A DNA stretch of 64,000 bases. It comes from Bacteroidota bacterium. GTDB lineage: Bacteria > Bacteroidota > Bacteroidia > Flavobacteriales > Flavobacteriaceae. The stretch is taken from the NCBI GenBank assembly GCA_029557895.1, contig JAKQHT010000012.1:1-64000 (forward strand), in the 5' to 3' direction. This document shows positions 17,741 to 26,923 of this stretch, piece by piece (positions within the stretch are counted from its first letter, which is position 1; every line of letters begins with the position of its first letter). A program made the position numbers and the translations under genes. Below the pieces are notes generated by a model. The model did no database searches and was not told where the DNA came from. It saw nothing but the letters and a program-made list of their open reading frames with translations.

Positions 17741-18699
17741 ATGAAAAATTTACTAATCCATATAGGATTGCATAAAACCGGTACAACTTGGATGCAGAAT
17801 GAGCTATTTGTATCAGATAGTGAATATTTTATTCCTCTTTCGAATGGAGAATCGATTTCGGGGCACAGCAGTTTAGCAACTAAATTTTATTTGGACAATT
17901 CAAACGATATATTAAATTCTTTTGATGATAACTCTAAAGTTATACATGAAGAGTTAGAAAAACTTACAGTTGATTATAGAGAAACAAATAAAATTTTTGT
18001 TATGTCTCACGAAAGATTATCTGGCTATCCAAACAGTGCTGGTTTCGATGCTTCTATTATCTGTCAAAGGATAAAAAAAATCTTTCCCCAAGCAAAAATA
18101 CTTATTATAATCCGAGAGCAGGTTTCATGCATTCTTTCCAATTATTTTCAATAGCTTAATGGAGGAGGCGTCTTAAGTATTGAACAATATCTAAGAAAAG
18201 ATATGATGAAAGGACTCCAGTGTTTTCAGAGAATTATTTTAAGTATCATTATATGATAAATTATTATCAAACAGAGTTTCAAAAACAGAACGTATTAGTA
18301 TTGCCTTATGAATTATTTCAAAGAGACAAAATGGTTTTTTTTGATAAGTTAAGTCAATTTCTAAATATTGAAATCAAAATTGATCCAGAAAAGTTTAGGA
18401 AGCAGTATAATCTAAAATCTAATCACTATATTAATTATCATTTTCGCTTTTTGAATAACTATATTAATTCATCTTCTTCATTAAATGGAGCTAATGGGTT
18501 AAGATTCCACAAATCCAAAAAATTTTCTAAAAAGTTGAAGCGTTTTTTGAGTTATTTTGGTAGTGATATGAAAGATAAAGCGATACAGGCGAAATTGATG
18601 AAGGTTGTACAAGAATGGTCTAAAGAAAAGTTCATTGAATCAAATAAAATCAGTTCTGAATTGATAGGTGAGGACCTAACTAATTACGGATATGAATAA
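17741..18699 (+). pseudogene. Sulfotransferase-like gene broken by a stop and a frameshift
   Basis: The N-terminal part MKNLLIHIGLHKTGTTWMQN has the PAPS 5'-phosphosulfate loop (HKTGTT), and ILIIIREQVSCILSNYFQ is the 3'-phosphate site. An in-frame TAG at 18152-18154 interrupts the protein, and translation would resume as LNGGGVLSIEQYLRK. Within the A run at 18196-18199 one base appears lost; adding an A restores RKRYDERTPVFSENYFKYHY and the rest of the family, including NVLVLPYELFQRD. Both lesions together make it a pseudogene. The region is visibly more AT-rich than most neighbours and is bracketed by two IS982 relics, which suggests acquisition and decay. Confidence 0.82.
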
Positions 18700-18717
18700 T
18701 GTATTAAAATAGACATT

Positions 18718-18843
18718 ACCTGTTGCGCATATAGCATAAGTTGATTTTAGTTTTGTTTAAAGAATTGATAGACAAATAAATACATGGTTTTTTTAAGTTA
18801 TTTGAACAATCGTTTTTTGCTTTTTTCTAATTGCACAACAGGT
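18718..18843. mobile_element. 126-bp miniature IS982 derivative
   Basis: The ends ACCTGTTGCGCA and TGCACAACAGGT are near-perfect terminal inverted repeats. The interior is the 3' end of the transposase gene (GTTGATTTTAGTTTTGTTTA) joined directly to its 5' end (start of MSINSLNK). All of the coding body is gone. This is the structure of a MITE-like internal deletion derivative of the IS982 relic at 17087-17695. No target duplication is obvious. Confidence 0.78.
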
Positions 18844-18945
18844 AAAAAATTATAGCTTCAGGCTGTTGGTTTTTAAAAGCATTAAAGTTTTGCCGATAAA
18901 CGCACTATTAAATTACCTTGGCACACAAATTGAAAAGCCATTTTC

Positions 18946-20544
18946 ATGAAACATTATTTTCTTCAATTCCTCCTTTTTTACTGCATATCGGTGTTCTCAC
19001 AACAGGAATTTCACGTTGCGCCCAACGGTACGCCTACCGGCAATGGTACCCGGCAAGCACCTTGGGATCTGCAAACGGCCTTGAGCCAAAAACCTGAAAC
19101 GGTGAATGGTGGCGATACCATCTGGCTCCGTGGCGGTACCTATAACGGTCGCTTTTTGAGCACCATCAAAAGTACGATTGCCGACAGCTACATAACTGTG
19201 ATGCCATACAAAGGAGAAAAAGTAACCCTCAACGGCAATGCACCATCCGAACATGAAGCGGTGCTCAACGTGCGGGGCGGACAAGTCATTTTCAGGGATT
19301 TTGAAATCACGTGGCTGGGCGAATTTTCAAGGGATGAAAACGATGAAAATTTTAGGGTCAGTGGTGGCATAAGCCATACTTCGGGTCAGGATTGTCGCTT
19401 TTACAACCTTGTTATCCATGACGTTCCCGGACTTGGTATCGGTTCGTGGAAGGCAACCGGTGGTACCATTATCGAGAACTGTTTTATCTATCACAACGGC
19501 TATACTGCCAAAAACGGCGATGGCAGGGGCGAGGGCATGTACGTGCAGAACCGTAGCGACAAAACACGGCTCATTAAAAACAACATCATCTTTGGAAATT
19601 ACTACAAAGCCGTAGAAATCTGGTCAGCAGGAAAGCATGCCAAAGAACAATTTGTCAAAAATATTCGGTTGGAGGGCAATATCATTTTTAACAGCGGCTT
19701 GCCCACACGACGTAGGGTGGACAATGTCATTATCGCTTCTGACGACCGCAATGGGTTGAACATAGCGCACAACATCCAGGTAATAGGTAACATACTGTAC
19801 CACAATACCGATTATCTGAAAACCGAGCTCAATGGCGATGCACCGTCGCTGACACTTGGGTTTTATGTCAAGTCGCCTGTCGAAAACATATTGGTAAAAG
19901 ATAACATCATCTTGGGACGTACCTTTCCGGTGCGTTTTCTGCACGTCAAGACCATGACCTTTACCGATAACATTGTCTATGGCAACAATCTGTTCTTTAA
20001 CCAGTCAGAGATGCAGTTTGCCAAAAACTGGGTGATGGATCGCAACCATTACTATACCAGAAGCAACGATAAAGCGTATAGGGTGCAAAAAGGCAATTAC
20101 TACAGCCTTGACGACTGGCGTGCATCCTATGGCCTTGATGCCAAGAGCCGATGGAGTGCCGCAGAAACCTTTGACCTCAAAGGGGTTTTGTCCATCCAAG
20201 CGCGTGCCCAGGAGCCCAATGCGTTCAATCTGGCCCTTTTTGACAAACAGGGTGACGCAGTAGCTGTCGATTTTTCGGACTATTCGGTATCAATAGGGAG
20301 TCGCTATACCGTTTATGATGTCGAAAACCGGAAGGCTGTTTTGGTTTCGGGTGTTTTGGGCGATGATAAGAAGGTAACCGTGCCGATGGCCTCAACCGCT
20401 TTTGAGCGCCCGTTGCACAACGAAAAATCCCAAAAGACAGGTTCCAACTTTGGTGCTTATGTCATCAAGTTTGAAACTGAAAGCGCAAACCCCGACAAAG
20501 AATTGAGCACTTTTGAAAGGTTCCTGAAATGGTTGGGGCTTTGA
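18946..20544 (+). CDS. Secreted right-handed parallel beta-helix protein
   Basis: The protein (532 residues) begins with a signal peptide, MKHYFLQFLLFYCISVFSQ, with cleavage likely after Ser18-Gln19. EFHVAPNGTPTGNGTRQAPW with DLQTALS is the usual entry of pectate-lyase-like beta-helix proteins. Repeated coils of the NIIF/NILY/NIIL type (ENCFIYHNG, KNNIIFGN, EGNIIFNSG, VIGNILYHN, VKDNIILG) run over about residues 145-330. The C-terminal part, from about 410, is beta-rich. Such proteins in polysaccharide loci are lyases, hydrolases or epimerases of the polymer; which one cannot be read here. No T9SS sorting domain is evident. Confidence 0.8.
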   Translation: MKHYFLQFLLFYCISVFSQQEFHVAPNGTPTGNGTRQAPWDLQTALSQKPETVNGGDTIWLRGGTYNGRFLSTIKSTIADSYITVMPYKGEKVTLNGNAPSEHEAVLNVRGGQVIFRDFEITWLGEFSRDENDENFRVSGGISHTSGQDCRFYNLVIHDVPGLGIGSWKATGGTIIENCFIYHNGYTAKNGDGRGEGMYVQNRSDKTRLIKNNIIFGNYYKAVEIWSAGKHAKEQFVKNIRLEGNIIFNSGLPTRRRVDNVIIASDDRNGLNIAHNIQVIGNILYHNTDYLKTELNGDAPSLTLGFYVKSPVENILVKDNIILGRTFPVRFLHVKTMTFTDNIVYGNNLFFNQSEMQFAKNWVMDRNHYYTRSNDKAYRVQKGNYYSLDDWRASYGLDAKSRWSAAETFDLKGVLSIQARAQEPNAFNLALFDKQGDAVAVDFSDYSVSIGSRYTVYDVENRKAVLVSGVLGDDKKVTVPMASTAFERPLHNEKSQKTGSNFGAYVIKFETESANPDKELSTFERFLKWLGL

Positions 20545-20668
20545 GGTCAGGAGTATTGGGCACGATGCGTAACGCAATGCCGGTAGTTTCCCGAAAATAG
20601 GGTTAATGTCTCAACAGAAACCTTTTTGGGATACGTATTTTTGTGATGTTAATTAAAGCTTGTGTACA

Positions 20669-21358
20669 TTATTGCGTTGCCTTGCGCTGCACCACTTCGA
20701 ATACTTTGTTTTCGTCGCATTTGAGCGTTTTGCTTGGGTAGCGGAGCAACAGTGCATAGTCGTGGGTTGCCATAAGGATGGTGTTGCCGTTCTTGTTGAT
20801 TTCCTGCAGGACCTCCATGACCTCGATGCTGGTCTGCGGGTCGAGGTTTCCGGTAGGTTCGTCGGCAAGGATGAGTTCAGGATCGTTGAGGAGGGCGCGA
20901 GCTATGGCAATGCGTTGCTGTTCGCCGCCGGAGAGTTCGTGCGGGAACTTAAAGCCTTTGGTTTTCATATCGACTTTGTCGAGCACTTTTTCGATACGTT
21001 CCTTGATTTTGCCCTTATCGGTCCATCCGGTGGCCTTGAGTACAAACTCCAGATTGCCGTTGACCGTACGGTCGGGCAGGAGCTTGAAATCCTGAAACAC
21101 GATACCCAGCTTGCGCCTCAAGAACGGTATGTCTTTTTCCTTTAAGGTGCGAAGGTCAAAATCTACCACCGAGCCTTTGCCTTCGGTAAGTTGAAGGTCG
21201 CCATAGAGCGTTTTCATAAAACTGCTCTTGCCGCTGCCTGTCTTGCCTATGAGATAGACAAAGTCGCCTTTGTTCATTTCAAAATTGATATCGCTCAACA
21301 CCATACTGCCGCCTTGGTAGATGGATACGTTTTTTAGCTCTAAAACCGTTTCGGACAT
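20669..21358 (-). CDS. ftsE: Cell-division ABC ATPase FtsE
   Basis: The 229-residue ABC ATPase works with FtsX at the division septum to control peptidoglycan hydrolases. Walker A is IGKTGSGKSS (about 37-46), the Q-loop GIVFQDFKLLPDRTV is the typical FtsE/MacB-like form, the signature is ELSGGEQQRIAIARAL, Walker B is LILADEPTGNLD, and the H-loop is MATHDYALL. ftsX is not adjacent in this window, as is common in Bacteroidota. The gene is on the strand opposite to the surrounding polysaccharide genes. Length and motifs fit FtsE better than LolD, but a LolD-type role is the main alternative. Confidence 0.85.
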   Translation of the reverse strand: MSETVLELKNVSIYQGGSMVLSDINFEMNKGDFVYLIGKTGSGKSSFMKTLYGDLQLTEGKGSVVDFDLRTLKEKDIPFLRRKLGIVFQDFKLLPDRTVNGNLEFVLKATGWTDKGKIKERIEKVLDKVDMKTKGFKFPHELSGGEQQRIAIARALLNDPELILADEPTGNLDPQTSIEVMEVLQEINKNGNTILMATHDYALLLRYPSKTLKCDENKVFEVVQRKATQ

Positions 21359-21745
21359 TTTTTTGGATTATTTGTGTGTAAAAGTATCATTAAATTGGGC
21401 AATAATCAAATTTCATAAGAAAACAGCCTGCCTTCTCAAGCATCGGGAGGCAAGCCTGACTTCCCGAAGCAAATTCGGGGCAAGCTCAAAAGAGCTATTG
21501 CCCGCAGAACACTGAACATGGGCATTGAATTTGTAGCTTGCCTCCACAAACCATGAAGTGCAGGTACTGTACACCAAATACTTTCCCGACCCTCTGGATT
21601 TTTGGAATTTGTAATTGTTTTTTATTTCGCTTGGTCGTTTCCCAATCCCGATTGCTTTTGTATATTAGCCACGTAATAATCGGTTATTTTGCTTTTGGTT
21701 ATTTACGCAAAGCACTTGTGTTAATGTCTAATATACAGTAGGTTA
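21359..21745. other. Intergenic region with two hairpins
   Basis: This 387-base gap separates ftsE from the divergent ABC exporter. It contains an imperfect hairpin TCGGGAGG...CTTCCCGA at about 21442-21466. It also has a stem GGGCAAGCTC/GAGCT-AT-TGCCC with an AAAA loop at about 21478-21502. No gene was recognised. Promoters for both flanking genes must lie here, but no exact TAnnTTTG was seen. Confidence 0.35.
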
Positions 21746-23551
21746 GTGATCTTTCTGAAATCTTTTATAAAAAATCGCTTTACTGCTTTCCATTTCTTTT
21801 ATAGATATTTGGGAATTCGGGTGTTTTTTGTTCTTGGTTTGAGTCTATTGGTTGGTTTTTTGGATGGGTTGGGATTGACGATGTTTTTGCCCCTATTGAA
21901 AATTGCTGACGGTGGTTCCGATGTGATTGGTGACGGCTTGGGCAAACTTGGGATGTTGGTAGAGTGGCTTAATGATTTGGGCATTGAGCTTACTTTATTT
22001 ACGGTATTGTGCTTTATGCTGTTGTTTTTCACCTTGAAGGGTGTCGCCAGCTTTTATAGTACTTATTATAAAGTTGCTGTCAGGCAGTATTTTGTAAGGG
22101 AAATGCGGTTAAAATTACTAACGCACCTGTCCAATTACTCCTATAAACATTTTGTTTCTTCTGATGCCGGCAGAATCCAAAATGCGCTGACAGGAGAAGT
22201 TGGCAGGGTGGCTACGGCCTATACCAATTATTTTGGGACTTTACAGAGTCTTGTAATGGTAATGGTCTATATGGTTTTTGCCTTTATGGTGGATTGGAGG
22301 TTTGCTTTGTTGATCTGTGCAGGAGGCTTGTTAACCGATCTTGTGTTTCGGCGTATCTATACCGTTACCAAAAAGTTATCGTCCAATGTGACGCGTCTGG
22401 GTAATACCTATCAGCGATTGATGATACAGTTTGTTCAAAATTTCAAATATCTCAAGGCTACCGGAACTTCGGGAGATTATGCCAAGAAGATGAAATTTAT
22501 TGTCAAGGACATTGAAAGCAATAACCTGCGGATGAGCGTACTAGGTATCCGTATCAGTGCCATTCGCGAACCAATGCTCATCGGGATTGTCTGTATGGTG
22601 ATTATGGTTCAGGTTTATGCGTTGAAAGGCAGTTTGAGTGCCGTGCTTGTGAGCCTTTTGTTTTTTTACCGCTCTTTGGCATCGTTGACCGCTATGCAGA
22701 CCAACTATAACAATTTTTTGTCTGTATCTGCCTCATTGGATAACATCAGTACTTTTGAGTCGGAACTCAAAGAAGGTAGGGAAGCTGACGGGATTTCAGA
22801 ACTTTCCGGATTTGAAAATGGCATCCAACTCAAAGATATTGACTTTTCTTATGAAGATATTTCTGTGTTGAGATCCATCCATTTGGACATCCGAAAGAAT
22901 ACCACTGTGGCTTTTGTGGGCGAAAGTGGTAGCGGTAAGACTACATTGGTAAACGTGATCACTGGCTTGTTGCCGGTAAGTCGTGGCCAGGTGTTGGTTG
23001 ACGATATGCCACTTTCTGAATTAAAACTTCAAAGCTATCAAAAACATATAGGTTATATTACCCAAGAAGCGGTTATCTTTAATGATACCATTTTTAATAA
23101 CGTAACCTTTTGGGAAGAGGATACTCCAGAGAACCGCGACAAGTTCTGGCGGGTACTCAAACAAGCCTCTATTGATGGTTTTGTGGATCAACTCCCCGAA
23201 AAAGCCGATTCGCTATTGGGACATGGAGGCCTTAATCTGAGCGGAGGACAGCGCCAACGTATTTCCATAGCGCGAGAACTTTATAAGGAGGCCGATATCC
23301 TGATCCTTGACGAGGCTACTTCTGCGTTGGATTCGCAGACCGAGCGCGAAATTCAGGAGAATATTGAATTGCTCCAAGGACAATACACCCTCTTGATTGT
23401 GGCGCACAGGCTTTCAACCATCAAACATGCCGATACCATTGTGCTTATGGAAAACGGAACGATCAAAGCTACAGGAGATTTTGATCAATTGGTGGCCAGT
23501 AATTCCCAATTTAAAGCCATGGTTGAGTTGCAGACTTTTGAAAATGAATAA
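21746..23551 (+). CDS. ABC exporter, fused permease and ATPase (MsbA/PglK-like)
   Basis: The 601-residue protein has a six-helix type-I exporter domain (about 15-320) and a C-terminal ATPase: Walker A VGESGSGKTT (about 391-400), signature NLSGGQRQRISIARE, Walker B ILILDEATSALD and H-loop VAHRLSTIKHAD. The start is GTG. In a glycan locus the closest functional models are lipid A flippase MsbA and the lipid-linked oligosaccharide flippase PglK. Together with the two Wzx proteins it gives this locus a third candidate flippase. Confidence 0.85.
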   Translation: MIFLKSFIKNRFTAFHFFYRYLGIRVFFVLGLSLLVGFLDGLGLTMFLPLLKIADGGSDVIGDGLGKLGMLVEWLNDLGIELTLFTVLCFMLLFFTLKGVASFYSTYYKVAVRQYFVREMRLKLLTHLSNYSYKHFVSSDAGRIQNALTGEVGRVATAYTNYFGTLQSLVMVMVYMVFAFMVDWRFALLICAGGLLTDLVFRRIYTVTKKLSSNVTRLGNTYQRLMIQFVQNFKYLKATGTSGDYAKKMKFIVKDIESNNLRMSVLGIRISAIREPMLIGIVCMVIMVQVYALKGSLSAVLVSLLFFYRSLASLTAMQTNYNNFLSVSASLDNISTFESELKEGREADGISELSGFENGIQLKDIDFSYEDISVLRSIHLDIRKNTTVAFVGESGSGKTTLVNVITGLLPVSRGQVLVDDMPLSELKLQSYQKHIGYITQEAVIFNDTIFNNVTFWEEDTPENRDKFWRVLKQASIDGFVDQLPEKADSLLGHGGLNLSGGQRQRISIARELYKEADILILDEATSALDSQTEREIQENIELLQGQYTLLIVAHRLSTIKHADTIVLMENGTIKATGDFDQLVASNSQFKAMVELQTFENE

Positions 23552-23745
23552 GCAATTAAAGGAGCTAACTTTAAGGGGGGATAATTTTAGGGCCGGTTCA
23601 CGACCGTATCGCGTTGTCCATTTTTTAGATTACTCATTGCCCTAATACGAACTTTCAGATTATATTTAATGAAGGCATGGCAAAAGCTAAAAGCAACCCT
23701 TACTGGGAATTAATTTAATAGATTTGTGTTATTTTTATTACAGAT

Positions 23746-24501
23746 ATGATTTGCCATAAAAACAAATTGATTTTTATTCATATTTCAAAGTGTGCGGGTA
23801 CCAGTATTGAAAGGGCGTTACTGCAACAAAAGTTGAGCGTCAACATCCCTAATTATGAGTTTTTATATGGTTGGGATCCAAAGGCGGAGTTGTTTTTGCA
23901 CCACGCCACTCCAAAACAACTAATGGAGCTGGGTTTGTTGGATATAAAAACTTGGGATACTTATTTTAAGTTTATTATCGTAAGAAACCCTTGGGATAGA
24001 GCTTATTCTGACTATTTGTGGATGTTGAACCAATTAAAACAATATGATACTTTTAATAATTTCCTTAACAGGGCGGGTGTTTTTAAAAATATCATGACAA
24101 TAAAAAACAGGTATTATCGAGGCGATCATTTAAATAAGCAAATTGACTATTTCTTCATAGATGGCCAAGCGATCAAATATGATAAAGTGCTTTATTTTGA
24201 GAATTTAAAGCATGAATTACCCGAACTGGCAAATGCTATTGGAGTTGAAGCGCATTTTTTTATGAAAAAAGAAAACGTGTCTAAAAGCAATAAGCTACAT
24301 TATTCTCAATTTTACAACGTTTCCCAAAAAAAGATGATTGACGATATGTATTCCGATGATATACAATATCTTGGATATATGTACGAAAAAAAACCAGGCT
24401 CTTGGTTTAAGAAAAAGGTATTTTTGCCCTACCATTTTGGAGTTAAACAATCAGTCAAAATGTATTTCAATTATTTGAAGAACAGTTATATACAAAAGTA
24501 A
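23746..24501 (+). CDS. Sulfotransferase family 2 protein
   Basis: The 251-residue protein has the PAPS-binding loop IFIHISKCAGTSIERALL (residues 8-25) and the 3'-phosphate motif FIIVRNPWDRAYSDYLWM (about 76-93), which place it in the carbohydrate sulfotransferase (Sulfotransfer_2) group. It would transfer sulfate from PAPS to the growing glycan on the cytoplasmic side. Later residues are basic and aromatic and the length is near the family's minimum. The following GT2 gene starts 3 bases after its stop, so they are an operon. It is one of three intact sulfotransferases in the locus. Confidence 0.85.
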   Translation: MICHKNKLIFIHISKCAGTSIERALLQQKLSVNIPNYEFLYGWDPKAELFLHHATPKQLMELGLLDIKTWDTYFKFIIVRNPWDRAYSDYLWMLNQLKQYDTFNNFLNRAGVFKNIMTIKNRYYRGDHLNKQIDYFFIDGQAIKYDKVLYFENLKHELPELANAIGVEAHFFMKKENVSKSNKLHYSQFYNVSQKKMIDDMYSDDIQYLGYMYEKKPGSWFKKKVFLPYHFGVKQSVKMYFNYLKNSYIQK

Positions 24502-24504
24502 ATA

Positions 24505-25380
24505 ATGCATTTTATGGTATCCGTTATTGTTCCAAATTACAACCACGCAAGGTTTTTGCAGCAACGTTTGGACAGTATCTTCAACCAAACCTATCAGGAT
24601 TTTGAAGTTATTATTCTTGATGATTGTTCTACGGATAATAGTCTGGAAATCTTGGAACCCTATAAGAATCATCCTAAAGTATCGGCTTTTATTGTCAATG
24701 AGAAAAATACGGGCTCCCCGTTCAAGCAATGGGAAAAGGGTTTAAGGCTTGCCAAAGGAAGTTATATATGGATTGCAGAAAGTGACGATAGTTGTGAATT
24801 GGATTTTATCGAGACACAATTGCAATGTTTGGATAACGCTCATGCAGAAGTGTCGGTTGCTGCAACACGGTATTTTGATGACAAGAACACCATTAAGGGT
24901 AATTGTTCCCACCCGATTTTTAAAAATGACGATCTAAATCACATTTATTGTGGACAGGATGTGTTATATTGCCCGGTGTTAAATGTAAGTGCAATTGTGT
25001 TTCGAGCCAATTGTGTCAAGAACAGTGCTCACTATTCGTCGCATAAATTAATTGGGGACCGGGTTTTTTATCATGAAATGTTTTATCATGGATTATTTGT
25101 TTACAATGCCAAGACCACTTCCTATTTTAGAAAAGTTAATACCGGTGTTTCAGATTTAGGCTCAAAAGGAATTGGTTATTTAAATTTGTATTTTATTGAA
25201 CACGTGAGATTTGCAAATTTAATGTTGAAGAATGAAACTATTTCAAAAGAATTGTACAATGCCTATATCAAGAGGTTTTATAATCGGGTCAAAAACCGTT
25301 TGAACAAAAAGGAAAAAATAAGCCTTGTTTTTTTCAAAGTTTATTTGTTGTATATTTTCTCATTGAGAAAGGTTTGGTAG
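24505..25380 (+). CDS. GT2 glycosyltransferase
   Basis: A GT-A fold protein of 291 residues. MVSVIVPNYNHARFLQQRLD begins the fold, so the ATG at 24514 is an alternative start to that at 24505. LDDCSTDNSLEIL (about 36) and IAESDDSCELDFIE (DxD site, about 89) are the nucleotide-sugar and metal sites. RKVNTGVSDLGSKG is the late conserved block seen in this GT2 subgroup. It is translationally close to the upstream sulfotransferase (3-base gap). The donor and acceptor are unknown. Confidence 0.88.
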   Translation: MHFMVSVIVPNYNHARFLQQRLDSIFNQTYQDFEVIILDDCSTDNSLEILEPYKNHPKVSAFIVNEKNTGSPFKQWEKGLRLAKGSYIWIAESDDSCELDFIETQLQCLDNAHAEVSVAATRYFDDKNTIKGNCSHPIFKNDDLNHIYCGQDVLYCPVLNVSAIVFRANCVKNSAHYSSHKLIGDRVFYHEMFYHGLFVYNAKTTSYFRKVNTGVSDLGSKGIGYLNLYFIEHVRFANLMLKNETISKELYNAYIKRFYNRVKNRLNKKEKISLVFFKVYLLYIFSLRKVW

Positions 25381-25501
25381 GATGTGCTGAAGTAAAAATG
25401 ATCTAAGGCTAAAAAGTGACTTTTGCCCGGAGGTCAAACAGCTATTTAATTATAGGGTCTAAACGAGGCAAGGCATAATTTATGGAACATTTTTTAGTGC
25501 G

Positions 25502-25621
25502 ATGAATAATAATGTATTGATCAATATGGGTATTCACAAAACAGTGTCAAAATGGCTGCAAAAAGAACTGTTTACATTTGGCAGCCAACATTTTCAGCCA
25601 TTGTCGGCCAAACAATTTTAA
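25502..25621 (+). pseudogene. Truncated sulfotransferase remnant (40 codons)
   Basis: The frame reads MNNNVLINMGIHKTVSKWLQ followed by KELFTFGSQHFQPLSAKQF and a stop. It aligns well with the first 40 residues of the sulfotransferase at 17741 (LLIHIGLHKTGTTWMQNELF). The PAPS loop has lost the Gly-Thr of HKTGTT, and nothing of the later sequence remains. It ends 4 bases before the next glycosyltransferase start, so a longer gene was probably deleted by recombination that joined its start to that gene. Confidence 0.7.
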
Positions 25622-25625
25622 GAAC

Positions 25626-26627
25626 ATGAGAATTGCCCTTGTATTGACCATAAAGAACGAATCCCGGCTGTTGCTCCAAAATATCCGTTACCACTTGGCC
25701 ATTGGATTTGAACAGATTTTTGTATATTTTGACGGTACCACCGATGGCAGCGATACGCTTGTCCAGAATATGGAAGGGGTCAAAATCGCAAATTCCATAA
25801 ATGCAGATCGGTATGCCCATCATCCGGGCATGTCTTTGTTTTGTAGTACAGCAACGGAGTATCATACCGCACGTCAATGCCTCAACACTTATGATGCCTT
25901 GCAACAGTGCAAACTAATGGGTATGGATTGGTTGGTGTCATTAGATGCCGATGAGTTGTTTTTAACCGATAAGTGCCCAATAAGTTTAAATGCATTTTTT
26001 GAAGATTGCAATGATTATGATGTCATCCAATTCAAGACTCTGGAAGTTCTGGGACGTCAGTTGCATTATGACTTTGTGATGGCAGAGGAAACCCTCTTCA
26101 AGACACAAAAAAATTTCTTGAGCAAATGGGACCAACTGTATTTTGATTATTGGGATCCTTATAACAAGAAAAACATTTCACTTCAGTACTGGTTTGGGCA
26201 TAATATGGGAAAATGTGCAATTAATGTCCAAAGCGCAATCGTTCCCAAAAATCCGCACCGTTACTTGATGGTCGATGGTTCCAAACCCAAAGTCAAGATG
26301 CAAGGGTATCTATTGCATTATAATTTATACGATTTTGATGACTTTATAAAAAAATTCACGAATTTCAAACATCGTCCGGATACTTTTTTAAGTGGAAACA
26401 ATATAGAAACCTTGCGGAAATTATGGCTCAATATGGTCAATGACCCCCAATTTGATGCTTCTTTTTTGTTTGAATATTACAAAAAACATTTATGGTTTTG
26501 TCCCAAAAAAGTAAAACGGTTGAGTAAGACCCGATATGGTAATTTCTTTAAACGTCGCGAATCGGCCATAACAGAGATTACTTACCCCAAAATTGTTTTG
26601 GAGCCTTTTTTTCGAAAGTTAACGTAG
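25626..26627 (+). CDS. GT2/GT92-like glycosyltransferase
   Basis: The ATG at 25626 gives MRIALVLTIKNESRLLLQNI (333 residues); the 16 codons upstream belong to the sulfotransferase remnant read in another frame. YHLAIGFEQIFVYFDGTTDG (about 23-42), LVSLDADELFLTD (DxD site, about 104) and the late LLHYNLYDFDDFIKKFTNF are typical of the Glyco_tranf_2_4/GT92 group with an N-terminal KNE motif. It probably adds a hexose to the repeat unit. The 3' side is a 296-base gap holding a gene scrap. Confidence 0.85.
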   Translation: MRIALVLTIKNESRLLLQNIRYHLAIGFEQIFVYFDGTTDGSDTLVQNMEGVKIANSINADRYAHHPGMSLFCSTATEYHTARQCLNTYDALQQCKLMGMDWLVSLDADELFLTDKCPISLNAFFEDCNDYDVIQFKTLEVLGRQLHYDFVMAEETLFKTQKNFLSKWDQLYFDYWDPYNKKNISLQYWFGHNMGKCAINVQSAIVPKNPHRYLMVDGSKPKVKMQGYLLHYNLYDFDDFIKKFTNFKHRPDTFLSGNNIETLRKLWLNMVNDPQFDASFLFEYYKKHLWFCPKKVKRLSKTRYGNFFKRRESAITEITYPKIVLEPFFRKLT

Positions 26628-26781
26628 TGCTTATTTGGCACTTTGGTTTATCTTTGGCCATGTCATATGCAATTGGCAGGGCTTGTCAAAAGGCATCGGA
26701 GTGCATCCCGCATGTTGTCGCTCGATGTTTTCGGTATTGTCGCAAACAGCTACTTGCGCAGAATTAGATTATGGTGATTGG

Positions 26782-26818
26782 ATGAAAAAAATAAAATCCT
26801 ATATACAATTCCCAATTT
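26782..26818 (+). repeat. Degenerate copy of a GT4 gene start
   Basis: The roughly 37 bases from ATGAAAAAAATAAAATCC to CCCAATTT match the first codons of the GT4 gene at 27682 (encoding MKKIKILYTIPNF) with two base losses and few substitutions, and are followed by a stop. Similarity ends abruptly on both sides. It is a direct-repeat scrap flanking the methyltransferase gene, in the 296-base gap 26628-26923, where nothing else was recognised. Confidence 0.6.
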
Positions 26819-26923
26819 AGTGGGTTTTTAAAAACATTTTTTATGTTTGTTCAAGTCTTTTTTCTGTAGATAACGTAAGTACAATTTTAACCATCATAAC
26901 AATATTTTGTAAATACACATATA

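Noticed and set aside
18846-18945. Target-site duplications around the IS982 relics
   Set aside because: Flanking bases of both relics were compared by eye and show no matching 6-9 base duplication, so none is claimed.
23536-23644. Small frame starting MNKQLKELTLRG after the ABC exporter
   Set aside because: It starts in the last codons of the exporter gene, is short, and has no family resemblance. It could be another gene scrap but the evidence is too thin.
26635-26820. 61-codon open frame
   Set aside because: Its last 12 codons come from the degenerate GT4-start repeat and the rest has no family resemblance.
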